Part shown: one piece after another, positions 8,573 through 17,601 of the stretch
How positions within the stretch are numbered: the first letter of the stretch is position 1
How the letters are laid out: each line of letters starts with the position of its first letter
Source: Paenibacillus physcomitrellae
Lineage (GTDB): Bacteria > Bacillota > Bacilli > Paenibacillales > Paenibacillaceae
Reading direction: 5' to 3'
Assembly (NCBI RefSeq): GCF_002240225.1
Contig: NZ_CP022584.1
Coordinates: forward strand, 930,001 to 994,000
Length of the DNA: 64,000 bases
Translations under genes and position numbers: made by a program
Notes under the pieces: model-generated
Databases searched by the model: none
What the model was told of the DNA's origin: nothing
The model's input: only the letters and a program-made list of their open reading frames with translations

Positions 8573-8703
8573 ATCTCCTGAGTGGGTGCAGGCAGCTGTT
8601 ATCGGCAGCAGGTTTGCCTTCTGTTGGTTGTTGGGTGTTGTTAATTGTTGGCTTCTGTTTGTTGGTTGACTTTAGCAGATTGCTGTTGGTCATTGGTTGC
8701 TGT

Positions 8704-9070
8704 TTACCTTTTGCCGGTAGCCGCCGCCTGGCCGTTCACCGGCTGCATGCCGGCCAAATGAGGCAGCAGGCTGCGCAGCTGCTCTCCTTCTGCTCCCGCG
8801 TAGTTCACCAGCACGGCCGTTCCCGGCAAATAAAGGTTGCGGACCTCCGCGATCATTTCATGCAGCAGCGGATCGTCCGCCGCCCTGCTGAGCACGATTT
8901 CCATTCCGCCTGCGAAAGCGTTCAGGACGGCCGGCGTCAGGAGCACCGTCAGCGGCCGTCCCCCTTGCCCGGTCATCGTCTGGCACACCGCCATATACAA
9001 ATTGTCGATATCCGGCCGCTCTTCGCGGTCCACTTTGATCGCCATGTAATGCTTGTTAAGTAAGGCAGCC
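8704..9070 (-). pseudogene. Remnant of a YyaL-type (DUF255, thioredoxin-domain) protein gene
   Basis: The frame encodes [21 protein letters not shown] followed by [13 protein letters not shown] and PLTVLLTP, the N-terminal thioredoxin-like region of YyaL/spermatogenesis-associated-protein-20 relatives (normally about 650-690 residues). After about 37 residues it jumps to a stretch resembling the far C-terminus of the same family ([16 protein letters not shown], then YLPGTAVLV). The central roughly 500 residues and the CxxC-containing start are gone, and the upstream reading frame is disrupted near 9070-9092. I infer a large internal deletion plus 5' decay. The family comparison is from memory. 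Confidence 0.7.
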
Positions 9071-9190
9071 CTAATTAAAACTTTAAGTCTTCCAGAGAGG
9101 TAAGCTGTGCGACACTAAGCGTGTAGCCCGCCGAGCTGTTAAGAAACGGAGCCAGTTATCCATATCTGCCAAAGAACAAATAGAATAGAA

Positions 9191-9224
9191 AAACGGAGAG
9201 CCTCTGAAAAGGACCTCTCCGTTC
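9191..9224 (-). terminator. Terminator of the RidA-family gene
   Basis: Arms AACGGAGAG and CTCTCCGTT, with further pairing inside (CCTCT/AGG). The minus strand continues into five T. It lies about 75-105 nt past the ridA-like stop. Confidence 0.75.
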
Positions 9225-9297
9225 TGTGATTGTGTATGGATTATTTTTAAATCTAAAAATAAGCATCTTGTCGTCCACTTCGATTCCAGTAGCTTTC

Positions 9298-9708
9298 CTA
9301 TGACATCGCCGCCGCAGCAATCGCTTCTACCTCGATCAGCAGGTCATCGCGAATGAGCCTTCTGACCTCAACGGCCGAGCTGGCCGGGGGATTGCTAAGG
9401 TTGATGTATTGATCCCTGATCTCCCGTACACTTGCCATCCGAGAAATATCGACCATAAAAAAGGTCAGCTTAATGACATCCGCAAAAGATGCCCCTTCCG
9501 CTTCCAAAGCGAGCCGTATGTTCTCAAACACCTGCCGCGTCTGGGCGGCAAGATCACCTTCTCCGACAAGCTGTCCATTAGGGTCCAGCGCAATTTGGCC
9601 GGAGATATATAACATTCTCGCATTTTTGACTTCTACAATATGAGAGTAGCCAAAAGTCGGCGGCATGGTTTCGGGTCTTGCGAAACGGATCGATTTGTTG
9701 GTTTCCAT
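9298..9708 (-). CDS. RidA/YjgF family protein (reactive imine deaminase-like)
   Basis: 136 residues with AAGGAG upstream of the ATG. Family features: GYSHIVEVKNARMLYISGQI near the N-terminus, FENIRLALEAEGASFADVIKLT in the middle, and PPASSAVEVRRLIRDDLLIEVEAIA, which carries the conserved Arg and Glu near the C-terminus. RidA proteins hydrolyse 2-aminoacrylate-type enamines/imines; many paralogues have other substrates. Intact gene in a region otherwise full of remnants. Confidence 0.9.
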   Translation of the reverse strand: METNKSIRFARPETMPPTFGYSHIVEVKNARMLYISGQIALDPNGQLVGEGDLAAQTRQVFENIRLALEAEGASFADVIKLTFFMVDISRMASVREIRDQYINLSNPPASSAVEVRRLIRDDLLIEVEAIAAAAMS

Positions 9709-9938
9709 TAGTAATCTCCTTATGTACGAATCGTTTAATTAAACTTATCTAATTCTACTATAAAATGGAACGGCTAATCTTTCCAGGAATTTTCCAATTC
9801 TCTAGAGGATTAGCAGCGGGACAGCATAACAATGCTGCGGGTCGAAATGCATTTCTAGACGCAGACGGAGGCCGTAATTATAAACGAAGGCCGGGCTTCG
9901 TTTCGCAAAGGTGCTTAATATTGGGAACAGAAAAAAAA

Positions 9939-9957
9939 CCGATTCCGTGGGAATCGG
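9939..9957 (-). terminator. Terminator of the Uma2-family gene
   Basis: Stem CCGATTCC/GGAATCGG with a GTG loop. On the minus strand it is followed by eight T, directly beyond the stop codon at 9968. A second hairpin (AAACGAAG/CTTCGTTT, 9882-9903) lies just beyond. Confidence 0.85.
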
Positions 9958-9967
9958 CTTTAGCTTA

Positions 9968-10537
9968 TTAGGCTTCCAAGTTAAACAGCTTGCCCAGCGA
10001 TATCTGAAAATCTTTGAACACATTCGACCGCACGTTATCCTGCTCCGTGTATAAGTCGCGCACCTGATATACGCCATCCTCCAGAGCATACACATGAACC
10101 GTGCGATTGCCGGGGTCGACGATCCAATATTCTTGGACACCATTTTTCTGATACAGATTGAACTTCTCATTAAAGTCTTTCAGTGCCGTTGATGGCGACA
10201 ACACCTCGATAATCATTGTCGGCGCGCCATGACAGCCGTTTTTGGAGATTTGACTCTTGGAGCACACCACCGACAAATCCGGCTGTGTCACATGATCAGG
10301 CGTATCGTATTGATCACTCTCGCTGAAGAACACGTCGAATGGAGCAACAAACACATAGCAGTTCCGGTTCTGCAAGAACGTTCGAAGCGCGAAAAGCAGT
10401 TCACCTACAACAAACTGGTGAAGGGCTGTTGGAGCCGGGGACATGTTATATGCCTTGCCATTAATTAATTCCCATGTTCCATCCCATGTCAACCAATCTT
10501 GATACGTGTGATGCTTCTTCTCATCCGGATTCGACAT
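9968..10537 (-). CDS. Uma2 family (DUF820) restriction-endonuclease-like protein
   Basis: 189 residues with AAAGGAGG upstream of the ATG. The family pattern is clear: TWELINGKAYNMSPAP near the start (conserved Glu), TQPDLSVVC (the Asp of the PD-(D/E)xK fold), MIIEVLSPST (Glu) and KFNLYQKNGVQEYWIVDP (Lys). DUF820 proteins have a nuclease-like fold and are often present in many copies near mobile DNA; their role is not established. No restriction-modification partner is adjacent. Confidence 0.88.
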   Translation of the reverse strand: MSNPDEKKHHTYQDWLTWDGTWELINGKAYNMSPAPTALHQFVVGELLFALRTFLQNRNCYVFVAPFDVFFSESDQYDTPDHVTQPDLSVVCSKSQISKNGCHGAPTMIIEVLSPSTALKDFNEKFNLYQKNGVQEYWIVDPGNRTVHVYALEDGVYQVRDLYTEQDNVRSNVFKDFQISLGKLFNLEA

Positions 10538-10862
10538 TTGGATCTACCTCCTTTGGATTTATCACCCTGTTACTGCTTATCTATAACTTACCTTGTTTAA
10601 TCTATTCGATGATTCACCTGTCGTATAGAACTTGCCTTGCTTGGAATTCTCTTCGGATTGTTCGATCATAGGATATAGGTCTGGATCAGAATCAAGTCTA
10701 TGAACGCCCCTTCTTAAACGCGCTCGGATTATCACCCAATGTCGCAAACTCCTTCGATATACTTGTGAAAATCTGGTTGCGTGTCCCTAAATTATAACAC
10801 ATATCGCTACGATTTCTTAGCGTTGAGTTGTTACCCTTAACTAACGATCGGAGGAGTACAAT
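10538..10862. other. Gene-free stretch between the Uma2 gene and the spoVR remnant
   Basis: AT-rich, with no supportable gene. The left end holds the Uma2 ribosome binding site and presumably its promoter; the right end holds GGAGGAG, the former binding site of the spoVR remnant. A minus-strand frame around 10701-10790 reads like a protein C-terminus (SISKEFATLGDNPSAFKKG) but has no start of its own; I could not identify it. Confidence 0.4.
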
Positions 10863-11093
10863 ATGCCATCTACGGATATTAAACAATTGGGATATGCTAT
10901 CGATGAAATTACGGAGATTACAACGGGGCTTGGACTTGATTTCTACTCCCTTTATACAGGAAAAGGTTTGTTGCAATTAACTTCCCTCCCAACTTTATGT
11001 TTATCTATTCCATTACAGAATTTGAAGCTTCTCTACTGGTTTAAAACCCGTAGTTTTACCAAACTTCATGTTGTGTTCAAAAACTTAGCTTAA
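10863..11093 (+). pseudogene. 5' remnant of spoVR
   Basis: Behind a good GGAGGAG site, the first about 28 residues (IKQLGYAIDEITEITTGLGL then DFY) match the conserved SpoVR N-terminus, which normally continues PMRYEICPADIIYTFGAYG over about 460 residues. Here the match stops after DFY and the frame ends 48 codons later. A weakly SpoVR-like WFKTRSFTKLH stretch and a possible RRYQLLI echo of the RIYELVI segment follow in different frames, suggesting decay after indels rather than one clean truncation. SpoVR is linked to spore cortex formation; another copy may exist elsewhere. Based on remembered family sequence. Confidence 0.65.
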
Positions 11094-11145
11094 TTACATT
11101 TATCTAGGAAGGCGTTATCAATTATTAATTAGATTTGGACAACAA

Positions 11146-11191
11146 AACTGCACCCAATTGTTAGATGATCTTCAACAATCGGAGTGCAGTT
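11146..11191. repeat. 46-bp inverted repeat with two-step stem
   Basis: Outer arms AACTGCAC/GTGCAGTT and inner arms ATTGTT/AACAAT around an 11-nt loop. It lies between the spoVR remnant and the broken glycosyltransferase, without a clear T-run. It could be an old terminator or a small non-autonomous element end. Confidence 0.5.
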
Positions 11192-11278
11192 CTGCTTGCT
11201 GCCTAGGTATTTTTTCTGAAGTCCACTAAATGGATTCTGACCGTTTTCTCCCCAAGCAGATATACCTCTATCTATTAT

Positions 11279-13117
11279 TCATTCCATTTGCAGCGGCTCC
11301 TGCACTGGCTCCGCCTGCTTCCCACAGATCGCTTCCGTTAACAAATAAGAAATGACTGCTTCCGCCCCACAGTTCACGTTCGGGCCGTGCTCCTGAAGGC
11401 CGTCGTAGCAGCTGCCGTCCTGTCCGTTGACCATGGCTGCGCCCAGGTCGTTATGGCCGTAGAACCAGGCCCGGCACTTGCGGGCCGTCTCTTCATAGGC
11501 CGGCTCTCCGGTCAGCTCGTACGCTTTAGCCGCTGCAAGCGCCAGCTTCATGACGTCGATCGGCTGCTGATCCCATACAGCCCGGAAGCCGGGCCGGCAC
11601 CAGCCGTTGCTGCCGACCACGCTGATTTGCCCGGCATTATTCCGGGAAATGCCAATCAGGAAATCAAGGCTCTGTCTGGCAATGCCTAGCAGCTCAGGCT
11701 GCTCCAGCATTTCATAAGCCCAGAGCAGACCCCAAGGTAGCACACCGTTGCTGTAAGTCAACTCAGGCTCGAACCATGACCAGTCTGGAGCCGAATGTTT
11801 ACGGTACAGAGCGGTCAAACGGCCGGAGTACCAGCCAGTCCAATCATCTTCTCATCTGCCAAGCCAGCACGTTTAAGCAGGCCAATAGCGGCAAGCGAAT
11901 AAGCCCAACCGCGCGGATAACGTTGGTTCCAGACCTGCCCAAGCGCCTTAAAGAAAATATTCTCAGCAGCAAGGCTGATCGAGACAGAAGGACGCCGGGT
12001 CATGGCCAGCGCGCAGGCCCACAGACAGCGGCCGAGGCAGTCGTCCGAAGGCTGCTCGGGTTCCCGGCTGCGGTCATAAGCAAAATTGTTATAGAACCGT
12101 CCATCCTCCTCCTGGGCCCAAAGCAGAAAGGCCAGGTATTTCTCAGCCAGCGATAAAAGCTGCTTATCGGTCTGTTCCCCGCAGCGGCCGAGCCACTCCA
12201 AACAGACCCAGAGGGCCCTGGCCTGATCGTCGGTGCTGTAGCCTTCCTTTCTGCGGGGCAAGGAGCCGAGGCCATGCTCCAGGATGCCGGTATCGTCCGT
12301 CATTTTGATCAAATGATCAAACCGAATGTTCGGCTGCTGCATGTTTGCCCACCTCGGTGAATAAACGAAGATATTGCTGGCCGACGTTTGGCCAATGCAT
12401 TTCCTGGCCGATCCGCTTCATTTTCCGGACGACCTCCTGCAAGAGTACCTCGTTGGTCATCAGCTGCACAATCCGCTCTTCCCACTGCTTCTCGTCATCC
12501 GCCGGAATCAGCAGTTCCGGTTCATCCGCCAGCAGATCCTGGGCATAGCAATAAGGCGTCGACAGCACCGGCCGTCCAAGACCGACGGCATAAGCCAGCG
12601 TTCCGCTTGTGATCTGTTCAAGACCCGGATACGGCGTTACGTATAAGTCACAAGCCGTAATATGGCGCACCAGGTCCTGCTCCTCCATGTACTGGTCAAT
12701 CATGACCACGTTCTGCTCGATGCCGCTCTGCTTGATCATTGCTTTCAGCTCTTCGCGGTACTGCTCGCCCTCCCGTTTCTTGGCCTCAGGGTGAGTCTGT
12801 CCGACGATCGCATAAAGCACGTTAGGCACCTGTTTGGCGATTTCCGGCAGAGCCTTCAAAATCAGCTCAATCCCTTTACCCCGGCCCAGCAGACCAAACG
12901 TCATCAGCACTTTGCGGTCTGCCCAGCCTAACTTTCTCCGGAAGGACTGTCTGCTTTCGAGCCCCTGCTCCGGCGTACCGTGCGGGAAGAAGACGATTTT
13001 ATCTTCAGGAATACCAAAGGCCTGGTGCAAATAACCGATAGCCTTGTGGTTCATCACCACAATTTGGGCGCTCCGCTCGGCGATTTCCCGCTGAATGGAA
13101 GCGTACGGCTCATGTGT
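11279..13117 (-). pseudogene. Broken GT4-type glycosyltransferase with C-terminal alpha/alpha-toroid-like domain
   Basis: Three minus-strand segments in different frames make up one likely ancestral gene. 13117-12317: glycosyltransferase group 1 C-terminal domain (MTFGLLGRGKGIELILKALP, donor-site Glu in PGLEQITSGTLAYAVGLGRPV); the N-terminal Rossmann half is missing and an in-frame TAA stands at 13118-13120. 12342-11815: KMTDDTGILEHGLG and GYSTDDQARALWV, a helical domain often fused behind such transferases. 11818-11279: LTALYRKHSAPDWSWFEPELTYSN, the rest of that domain. The junctions are 26-nt and 4-nt (TTGA) out-of-frame overlaps. Either two frameshifts and a 5' deletion killed it, or the two C-terminal pieces are separate coupled genes; I favour decay. 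Confidence 0.65.
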
Positions 13118-13416
13118 TTAGGCCGCCGATAATAAGAAATAGGTTTGAATTTCCTCATTAAATCTTATTTTATCTATGTATTTCTTTTGTTTACACTTAT
13201 GCCTTAAAGGAGAAAAGCTGACGCTTTTTCTTCCGGGTTACTCCTAAGTAACCAGGAAAGAAAAAGGTAACTACTTCCCAAAAACACGGTTCGACTCCAT
13301 AATTACGTATGCAGTCACCGAAGTACAAGGTGTCTGAGCCTGAAGATCTAAGTCTAAGCGAGGGATTTTGCTGTGATCGCTGTCCGGAAAGGGTTCACGG
13401 TTCATTCAAAAGCCGT
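13118..13416. other. Gene-free stretch between the broken glycosyltransferase and the HxlR gene
   Basis: No supportable gene. It begins exactly at the point where glycosyltransferase homology is lost, so 13110-13125 is a likely deletion or rearrangement junction. It contains an AT-rich segment (13135-13200), the long inverted repeat at 13224-13265 and an unassigned region up to the 3' end of the HxlR gene. Confidence 0.45.
13224..13265. repeat. Near-perfect 19-bp inverted repeat
   Basis: CTTTTTCTTCC followed by GGTTACT, a CCTA loop, then AGTAACC and GGAAAGAAAAAG. The arms pair over about 19 bp with one mismatch and one bulge. It is too long and symmetric to be chance. Candidate roles: bidirectional terminator (A-rich and T-rich flanks on both sides), regulator site, or the scar of a small element. 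Confidence 0.65.
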
Positions 13417-13785
13417 CTACGACCCTTGGATAGCTTTCTCTTCTCTTGGCTCTCTGGATTTCATATATTCAACGTGTTTATTGCCCCATTCGTTAATCAC
13501 TTCTAATACGGGGGCCAATGATTTGCCGTATTCGGTAATCGAGTACTCCACTTTGGGAGGAACCTCCGGATAGACCACGCGCTGGATGATGTCGTGTTCC
13601 TCCAATTCCCTTAGTTGTGTGGTGAGCACCTTCTTCGTAATTTGGGGAATGGCCTTCTGCAGCTCGCTGAATCGTTTGGTGCCAAGAAACAGCAAGAACA
13701 AAATAGAAACCTTCCAACGGCCGACGACTACTTCGAGAGCCTGTTCAATCCGGCAGGAATCCATATCATGCATGTCATGATCCAT
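13417..13785 (-). CDS. HxlR family winged-helix transcriptional regulator
   Basis: 122 residues from the ATG at 13785, with AGGAGGTG about 10 nt upstream. Core motifs: CRIEQALEVVVGRWKVSILFLL, RFSELQKAIPQITKKVLTTQLRELEEHDII and the wing Y/VEYSITEYGKSLAPVL. HxlR/MarR-like regulators respond to redox, aldehyde or other electrophile stress and usually control an adjacent divergent gene, here the DoxX family gene at 13900. A Cys in the N-terminal DSCRIEQ segment is at the position of the redox-active Cys of YodB/CatR-type members. Confidence 0.9.
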   Translation of the reverse strand: MDHDMHDMDSCRIEQALEVVVGRWKVSILFLLFLGTKRFSELQKAIPQITKKVLTTQLRELEEHDIIQRVVYPEVPPKVEYSITEYGKSLAPVLEVINEWGNKHVEYMKSREPREEKAIQGS

Positions 13786-13899
13786 CTGTTCTGCACCTCC
13801 TGTCTTTATGCCCTGATGTTGATCAGGCATGCGGTTTTATTCAAATGGTCCATCAACCTTTCGAGGTTATCACTTACAAATTACTATGAGGGGGATAAG

Positions 13900-14264
13900 A
13901 TGTCTACACTTTCTATCATTTACAAGCTTTACTGGCCTTATTGTTTCTTCTGACCGGGGGCAGCATGTTCGCAGGTGTAAAAACTCAAATAGAGGCTTTT
14001 AAACAGCTGGGGCTGCCGCAGTGGTTCCGAATCGTTACAGCCATCGTGCAATACATTGGCGTCGCCGGACTGATCGTCGGCTTCTGGCTGCCGTGTATCG
14101 CGGGCTGGAGCGGTGTTTGGCTCGGCATCACGATGCTCGCCGCAGTATTCTTCCACATCAAGGTTAAAGAACCCTTCAGCAAAGCCGTACCGGCTTTGGT
14201 TCTTGCCCTTCTCGCCTTGGTCTTGATCTGGTTAAACGCAAGCTCCATACCGCATCCTTTCTAA
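13900..14264 (+). CDS. DoxX family membrane protein with an apparent 1-nt frameshift near the N-terminus
   Basis: The ATG at 13900 has a GGGGG site upstream and starts MSTLSII, but that frame stops after 17 codons. Adding one T to the TTT at 13919-13921 restores a continuous frame QALLALLFLLTGGSMFAGVK leading into the long ORF (13941-14264), which has four hydrophobic segments typical of DoxX-like proteins (about 120 residues). A TTG at 13941 could start a shortened protein but has no good ribosome binding site. So either the gene is inactivated, it slips, or there is a sequencing error. It is divergent from, and probably regulated by, the HxlR gene; DoxX partners of HxlR regulators are common. 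Confidence 0.65.
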
Positions 14265-14276
14265 ATGGCAAAAGTA

Positions 14277-14313
14277 AGAGGGGACATCTGGTTAAGCCAG
14301 GTGTCCCCTCTTT
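14277..14313 (+). terminator. Terminator of the DoxX gene
   Basis: Stem AGAGGGGACA paired with TGTCCCCTCT, with an inner CTGG/CCAG pairing, followed by TTTCGTT. Confidence 0.85.
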
Positions 14314-14579
14314 CGTTACACCGCGCTTTCCTTCCCACCTGGCATCTCCGCAATAAAAACAATAACCCTCTCCATTGTGTCAGAATTGTGACTTCGACAC
14401 ATTTTCGCTGTTCGATCAAACCGGATTAAAAAAGCTGTCGTTTATATCATTAGGACAAGTTGCACGCATTACCGGGGGATTGGAGGGAAATACAAGGTTT
14501 CGGGCTGGCCCGGATAATCTGGTGTCTTTTTACTTCTACTAGAAGATTCATCAAAAACTTAGACAAAGAAGGGATTCCA

Positions 14580-16469
14580 TTGAGTTTAAAAATAAAATCG
14601 CTCAGCATCTTATTAGCACTGCTCGTGCTCACCAGCGTTTGCAGCTTTGGTGTTCTGGTCTATAAAATGCATCAGGAGGTTTACGATAACACGGTGCTCA
14701 ATTTGCGGGAGCAAACGGACCAGCTGGCTCAAGGAGCTGACAACTGGATGAACGGTGTGCTCAATTCGGGACAGCTGTTTGCCGATCAGCTTGGCGGAGC
14801 TCAGACTGATGAGGATAAAGATTTTTTACAGCAAACCTACATAAAAGAAAATTCAGATATAAAGAAAATTGAAATTAAAGAAGGAAGCTCCGGTATTCCG
14901 GACAAACCGGCATTTGGCAGCATCTTTGTAAACGAAACAACCCAATACCCGGCGGTGCCCCTCACTTTCCCTATTCATGACAGGAACGGAAAAATCATAG
15001 GATCCGTCCGTGAGGAGGTCGACTTGTCCTATATGCAAACCCAGGTGGCCCAGACCCGAATCGGTGAAACCGGGCTCGCGGCTATCGTTGCTCCAAGCGG
15101 GAAGCTGATCGCCCATCAGGACATCAGCTTTGTCAGGGAGGGCAAGTCGGTTCCGGACGCTTTGATCCAGCTCATTCAAACCAACTCGAATAACGTAATC
15201 ACCTTTACCAGCATCGCTGGTGCGGAAAGCTTCGGAGCGGTCAGTCCAATCGGCTCTACCGGCTGGTTCGCGCAAACCGCTGCCCCGGTTAAGGAACTGG
15301 AAACCGTCTTTTATGACAGCCTTCTCTTCGGGATCATCGCCTTGATCGTTTCCCTTGTTGTCGGCGGAGCAATTGCCGTCTATCTGTACGGAAGACTGTT
15401 CAAATCCCTGCCGCTGCTGAAGAAGCGGGCGGAAAAGATCGCCCTGAAGGATCTTAGCGAAGAACCGATTATCGTGAACACACGCGACGAAATCGGCGCG
15501 CTGGCCACTTCTTTTAACCATATGACGGACAATTTAAGGAATATCATTCTGAAGCTGCGCTCCAATTCGGGTGAGCTGACCGCTTATTCCCAGCAGCTGT
15601 TTGGCATTGCCGAACTGACAAGCGTTTCGTCCGGAGAGGCCGTCACCATCATTGAGCGCATTGCAGCAAATGCCGAGCAGCAGCGGCAGATGGTCGAGAA
15701 CAGCATGAACGCGATTGAAGAGGTTGGCGCAGCTATCGTTCAGATTTCTTCAACGGTCAGCTATTCAGGCGAGGCCTCCGAACAAGCGAGCGACGCCGCA
15801 AATATCGGCTTCGAAGCCATGCAGCGGCTTGTGGAACGGATGAATACCATTCATGGGCAAATCGGGGATTTGTCCGCCGTTATTGAGCGGCTGGAGCAGC
15901 GCTCAGGTGAGATCGGGCAGATTGTTGATTATATGACGGCTATCTCCTCGCAAACCAAAATCCTGGCGCTGAATGCCTCAATCGAGTCGGCCAGAGCGGG
16001 CGAGGCCGGCAAAGGGTTTGGCGTTGTAGCCTCGGAAGTCCGTAAGCTGGCGAGCGATTCTTTTGAAGCCGCCGAGCAGATTACGCAGTTGATCGCAAGT
16101 GTACAAACGGAAACGTCGCATGCTTCAGCAGTAATGAAAGAAACGCGCATCGGGGTTAGCGAAGGCATTGAAGCTGTCTCCTTCGCCGACGGATCGTTCC
16201 AGCAGTTGTTCAGCCTGGTTGGTCAGGTAAATGAGAAAGTGCTGGAAATGACCGATGCGGCCAAACAAATTGCAGCGTCCAACGATTCGGTTGTTCAGTC
16301 CGTTCGCTTTATTTCAGACAACACCAACGAAACGGTCGCAGGAGTTACGCAAATAGCAGCAACGGCCAAAGAGCAGGCCAGCTCCTCGGAGAAAGTGCTC
16401 GCCGCTGCCAAATATTTGGCCGATACGAGCGCTGAGCTGCATGATCTGCTGGAGGAGTTCAAAGAGTAG
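14580..16469 (+). CDS. Methyl-accepting chemotaxis protein
   Basis: 629 residues from a TTG at 14580 with AGAAGGG upstream. The frame is open to 14460, but that segment is not hydrophobic signal-like, whereas the TTG start places a membrane segment at residues 6-28. Extracellular sensor part about 30-235 (dCache-like, with a [19 protein letters not shown] segment), second membrane segment about 240-262, HAMP about 265-320, then the cytoplasmic signalling coiled coil with the hairpin tip [24 protein letters not shown]. It signals to CheA/CheW to control flagellar rotation. The ligand is unknown. Single gene with its own terminator. Confidence 0.92.
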   Translation: MSLKIKSLSILLALLVLTSVCSFGVLVYKMHQEVYDNTVLNLREQTDQLAQGADNWMNGVLNSGQLFADQLGGAQTDEDKDFLQQTYIKENSDIKKIEIKEGSSGIPDKPAFGSIFVNETTQYPAVPLTFPIHDRNGKIIGSVREEVDLSYMQTQVAQTRIGETGLAAIVAPSGKLIAHQDISFVREGKSVPDALIQLIQTNSNNVITFTSIAGAESFGAVSPIGSTGWFAQTAAPVKELETVFYDSLLFGIIALIVSLVVGGAIAVYLYGRLFKSLPLLKKRAEKIALKDLSEEPIIVNTRDEIGALATSFNHMTDNLRNIILKLRSNSGELTAYSQQLFGIAELTSVSSGEAVTIIERIAANAEQQRQMVENSMNAIEEVGAAIVQISSTVSYSGEASEQASDAANIGFEAMQRLVERMNTIHGQIGDLSAVIERLEQRSGEIGQIVDYMTAISSQTKILALNASIESARAGEAGKGFGVVASEVRKLASDSFEAAEQITQLIASVQTETSHASAVMKETRIGVSEGIEAVSFADGSFQQLFSLVGQVNEKVLEMTDAAKQIAASNDSVVQSVRFISDNTNETVAGVTQIAATAKEQASSSEKVLAAAKYLADTSAELHDLLEEFKE

Positions 16470-16540
16470 AACCAGGACCGAACGATCACTTGCCGTGCGA
16501 ATGAAATTAATCGTTTCCGCCTTGAGGAAGGTGCAAAATA

Positions 16541-16579
16541 ACCCCCGCCAAAGCCGTTTCCCTTAGCTTTGGCGGGGGT
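16541..16579. terminator. Bidirectional terminator between convergent genes
   Basis: A 14-bp GC-rich stem (ACCCCCGCCAAAGC and its complement) with an 11-nt loop, followed by TTTT on the plus strand and AT-rich sequence on the minus strand. It serves the chemotaxis receptor gene and probably the convergent gene ending at 16602. Confidence 0.9.
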
Positions 16580-16601
16580 TTTAATGATATTTAGCATCTG
16601 C

Positions 16602-17423
16602 TTACTGGTTTATTGCAAATACACCAACCTGCTCTCCAAACTGTCCCATCCAAAGCGAACCGCTGCCAATACTAACCCCTTTCCAATTGACAACTACCTG
16701 ATCGGCTTTTTGGGCCTGCAGCGCCTTCTTTACTTTGGCCGTCATGATTTTGTCGTATTTGGCAATAAAGTCTTTCTTGGTTTTGATTTCCATGGTCTTC
16801 CCCTTATTGTTCACCTTTAATGGATACACCATCAAATTGGCTGCTTCGGTTTTATTGCCTTCCTTAACATATTTCTGAAACAAACTGAAGTTATGCTCAA
16901 ATACGAATGGATTATCAATACCTGCGGCTTCATATGGATTGTTAATGATATTAACCGCAATAACTCCAAGTTTATTATTTTGTTGACCCATCCATAGATC
17001 CCCATCTCCAACCCTAATTCCTTTATAGTTCACAAACAACTTATCGACTTGTTGAGCCAGCAGATTTTCGCGTACATGAGAAGTAAAGATACGATCGTAT
17101 TTCTTAACAAAGTCATTTTTGTTATAAATAACAAAGGTTTTATGATCTTTATTTAGATTCATTGGATAGGAGATCAGATTCGCAACTTCTTCCGGTTTGT
17201 TATCCTTAACGGCTTTCTGCAATTTGGCAAAATAAGCCTTGAATGCCTCCGGATCGTTAATACCGGCAACCTCATACGGATTGTTGCTAACCGATTTCGT
17301 TATGGAAGCGGGTGTGGAAGTTTTTGTATTCTGATCGGCCCAGGCTTGGCCTGAAAAGGCAGCTAAAGCAACTGCGAAACTTAAAATAATGGCGGCTTTT
17401 CTTTTGCTGTTGTTTGTCATCAT
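16602..17423 (-). CDS. Secreted protein with two tandem NTF2-like repeats
   Basis: 273 residues with GGAGGG upstream of tandem ATGs. An N-terminal signal peptide (LSFAVALAAFSGQAWA) predicts export. The mature part is an internal duplication: residues about 48-155 and 162-270 share NPYEVAGI/NPYEAAGI, a F..LQKAVK/FQKYVK stretch, EVANLISYP/EAANLMVYP, FVKKYD/FIAKYD, and a G-x-G-x-LWMGQ block near each end. The pattern suggests an NTF2/SnoaL-like fold with no catalytic assignment. Function unknown; it may bind a ligand at the cell surface. Confidence 0.75.
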   Translation of the reverse strand: MMTNNSKRKAAIILSFAVALAAFSGQAWADQNTKTSTPASITKSVSNNPYEVAGINDPEAFKAYFAKLQKAVKDNKPEEVANLISYPMNLNKDHKTFVIYNKNDFVKKYDRIFTSHVRENLLAQQVDKLFVNYKGIRVGDGDLWMGQQNNKLGVIAVNIINNPYEAAGIDNPFVFEHNFSLFQKYVKEGNKTEAANLMVYPLKVNNKGKTMEIKTKKDFIAKYDKIMTAKVKKALQAQKADQVVVNWKGVSIGSGSLWMGQFGEQVGVFAINQ

Positions 17424-17534
17424 GTTTCCCTCCAGTTGTTTTTATACTCCGAGTATAGAAGGAAGATGTGTTCAACAGGTGTACATCACCGGATATTTTA
17501 ATTTTTTTTGTGCTTATTACTAAAAAATGATACG

Positions 17535-17558
17535 AAAAAAGCTGCCCCAAAGGGCAGC
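17535..17558 (-). terminator. Terminator of the ABC-F gene
   Basis: Stem GCTGCCC/GGGCAGC with a short loop. On the minus strand it is followed by six T, 45-65 nt beyond the ABC-F stop. Confidence 0.85.
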
Positions 17559-17601
17559 CCCGTCGTGAACTTTTAAATACCTTCTTAACTAAAACATTTT
17601 A

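Noticed and set aside
8585..8703. GT-rich low-complexity stretch with TTGTTGG-like repeats
   Set aside because: Irregular, no fixed period, no coding frame with a start; probably neutral sequence next to the yyaL remnant.
9765..9971. Short plus-strand frame starting MERLIFPGIFQF
   Set aside because: No ribosome binding site, and it runs into the Uma2 terminator hairpin.
10698..10976. Minus-strand frame ending in SISKEFATLGDNPSAFKKG
   Set aside because: The C-terminal part looks protein-like, but the frame overlaps the spoVR remnant antisense, lacks a start site and I cannot identify a family; too weak to call.
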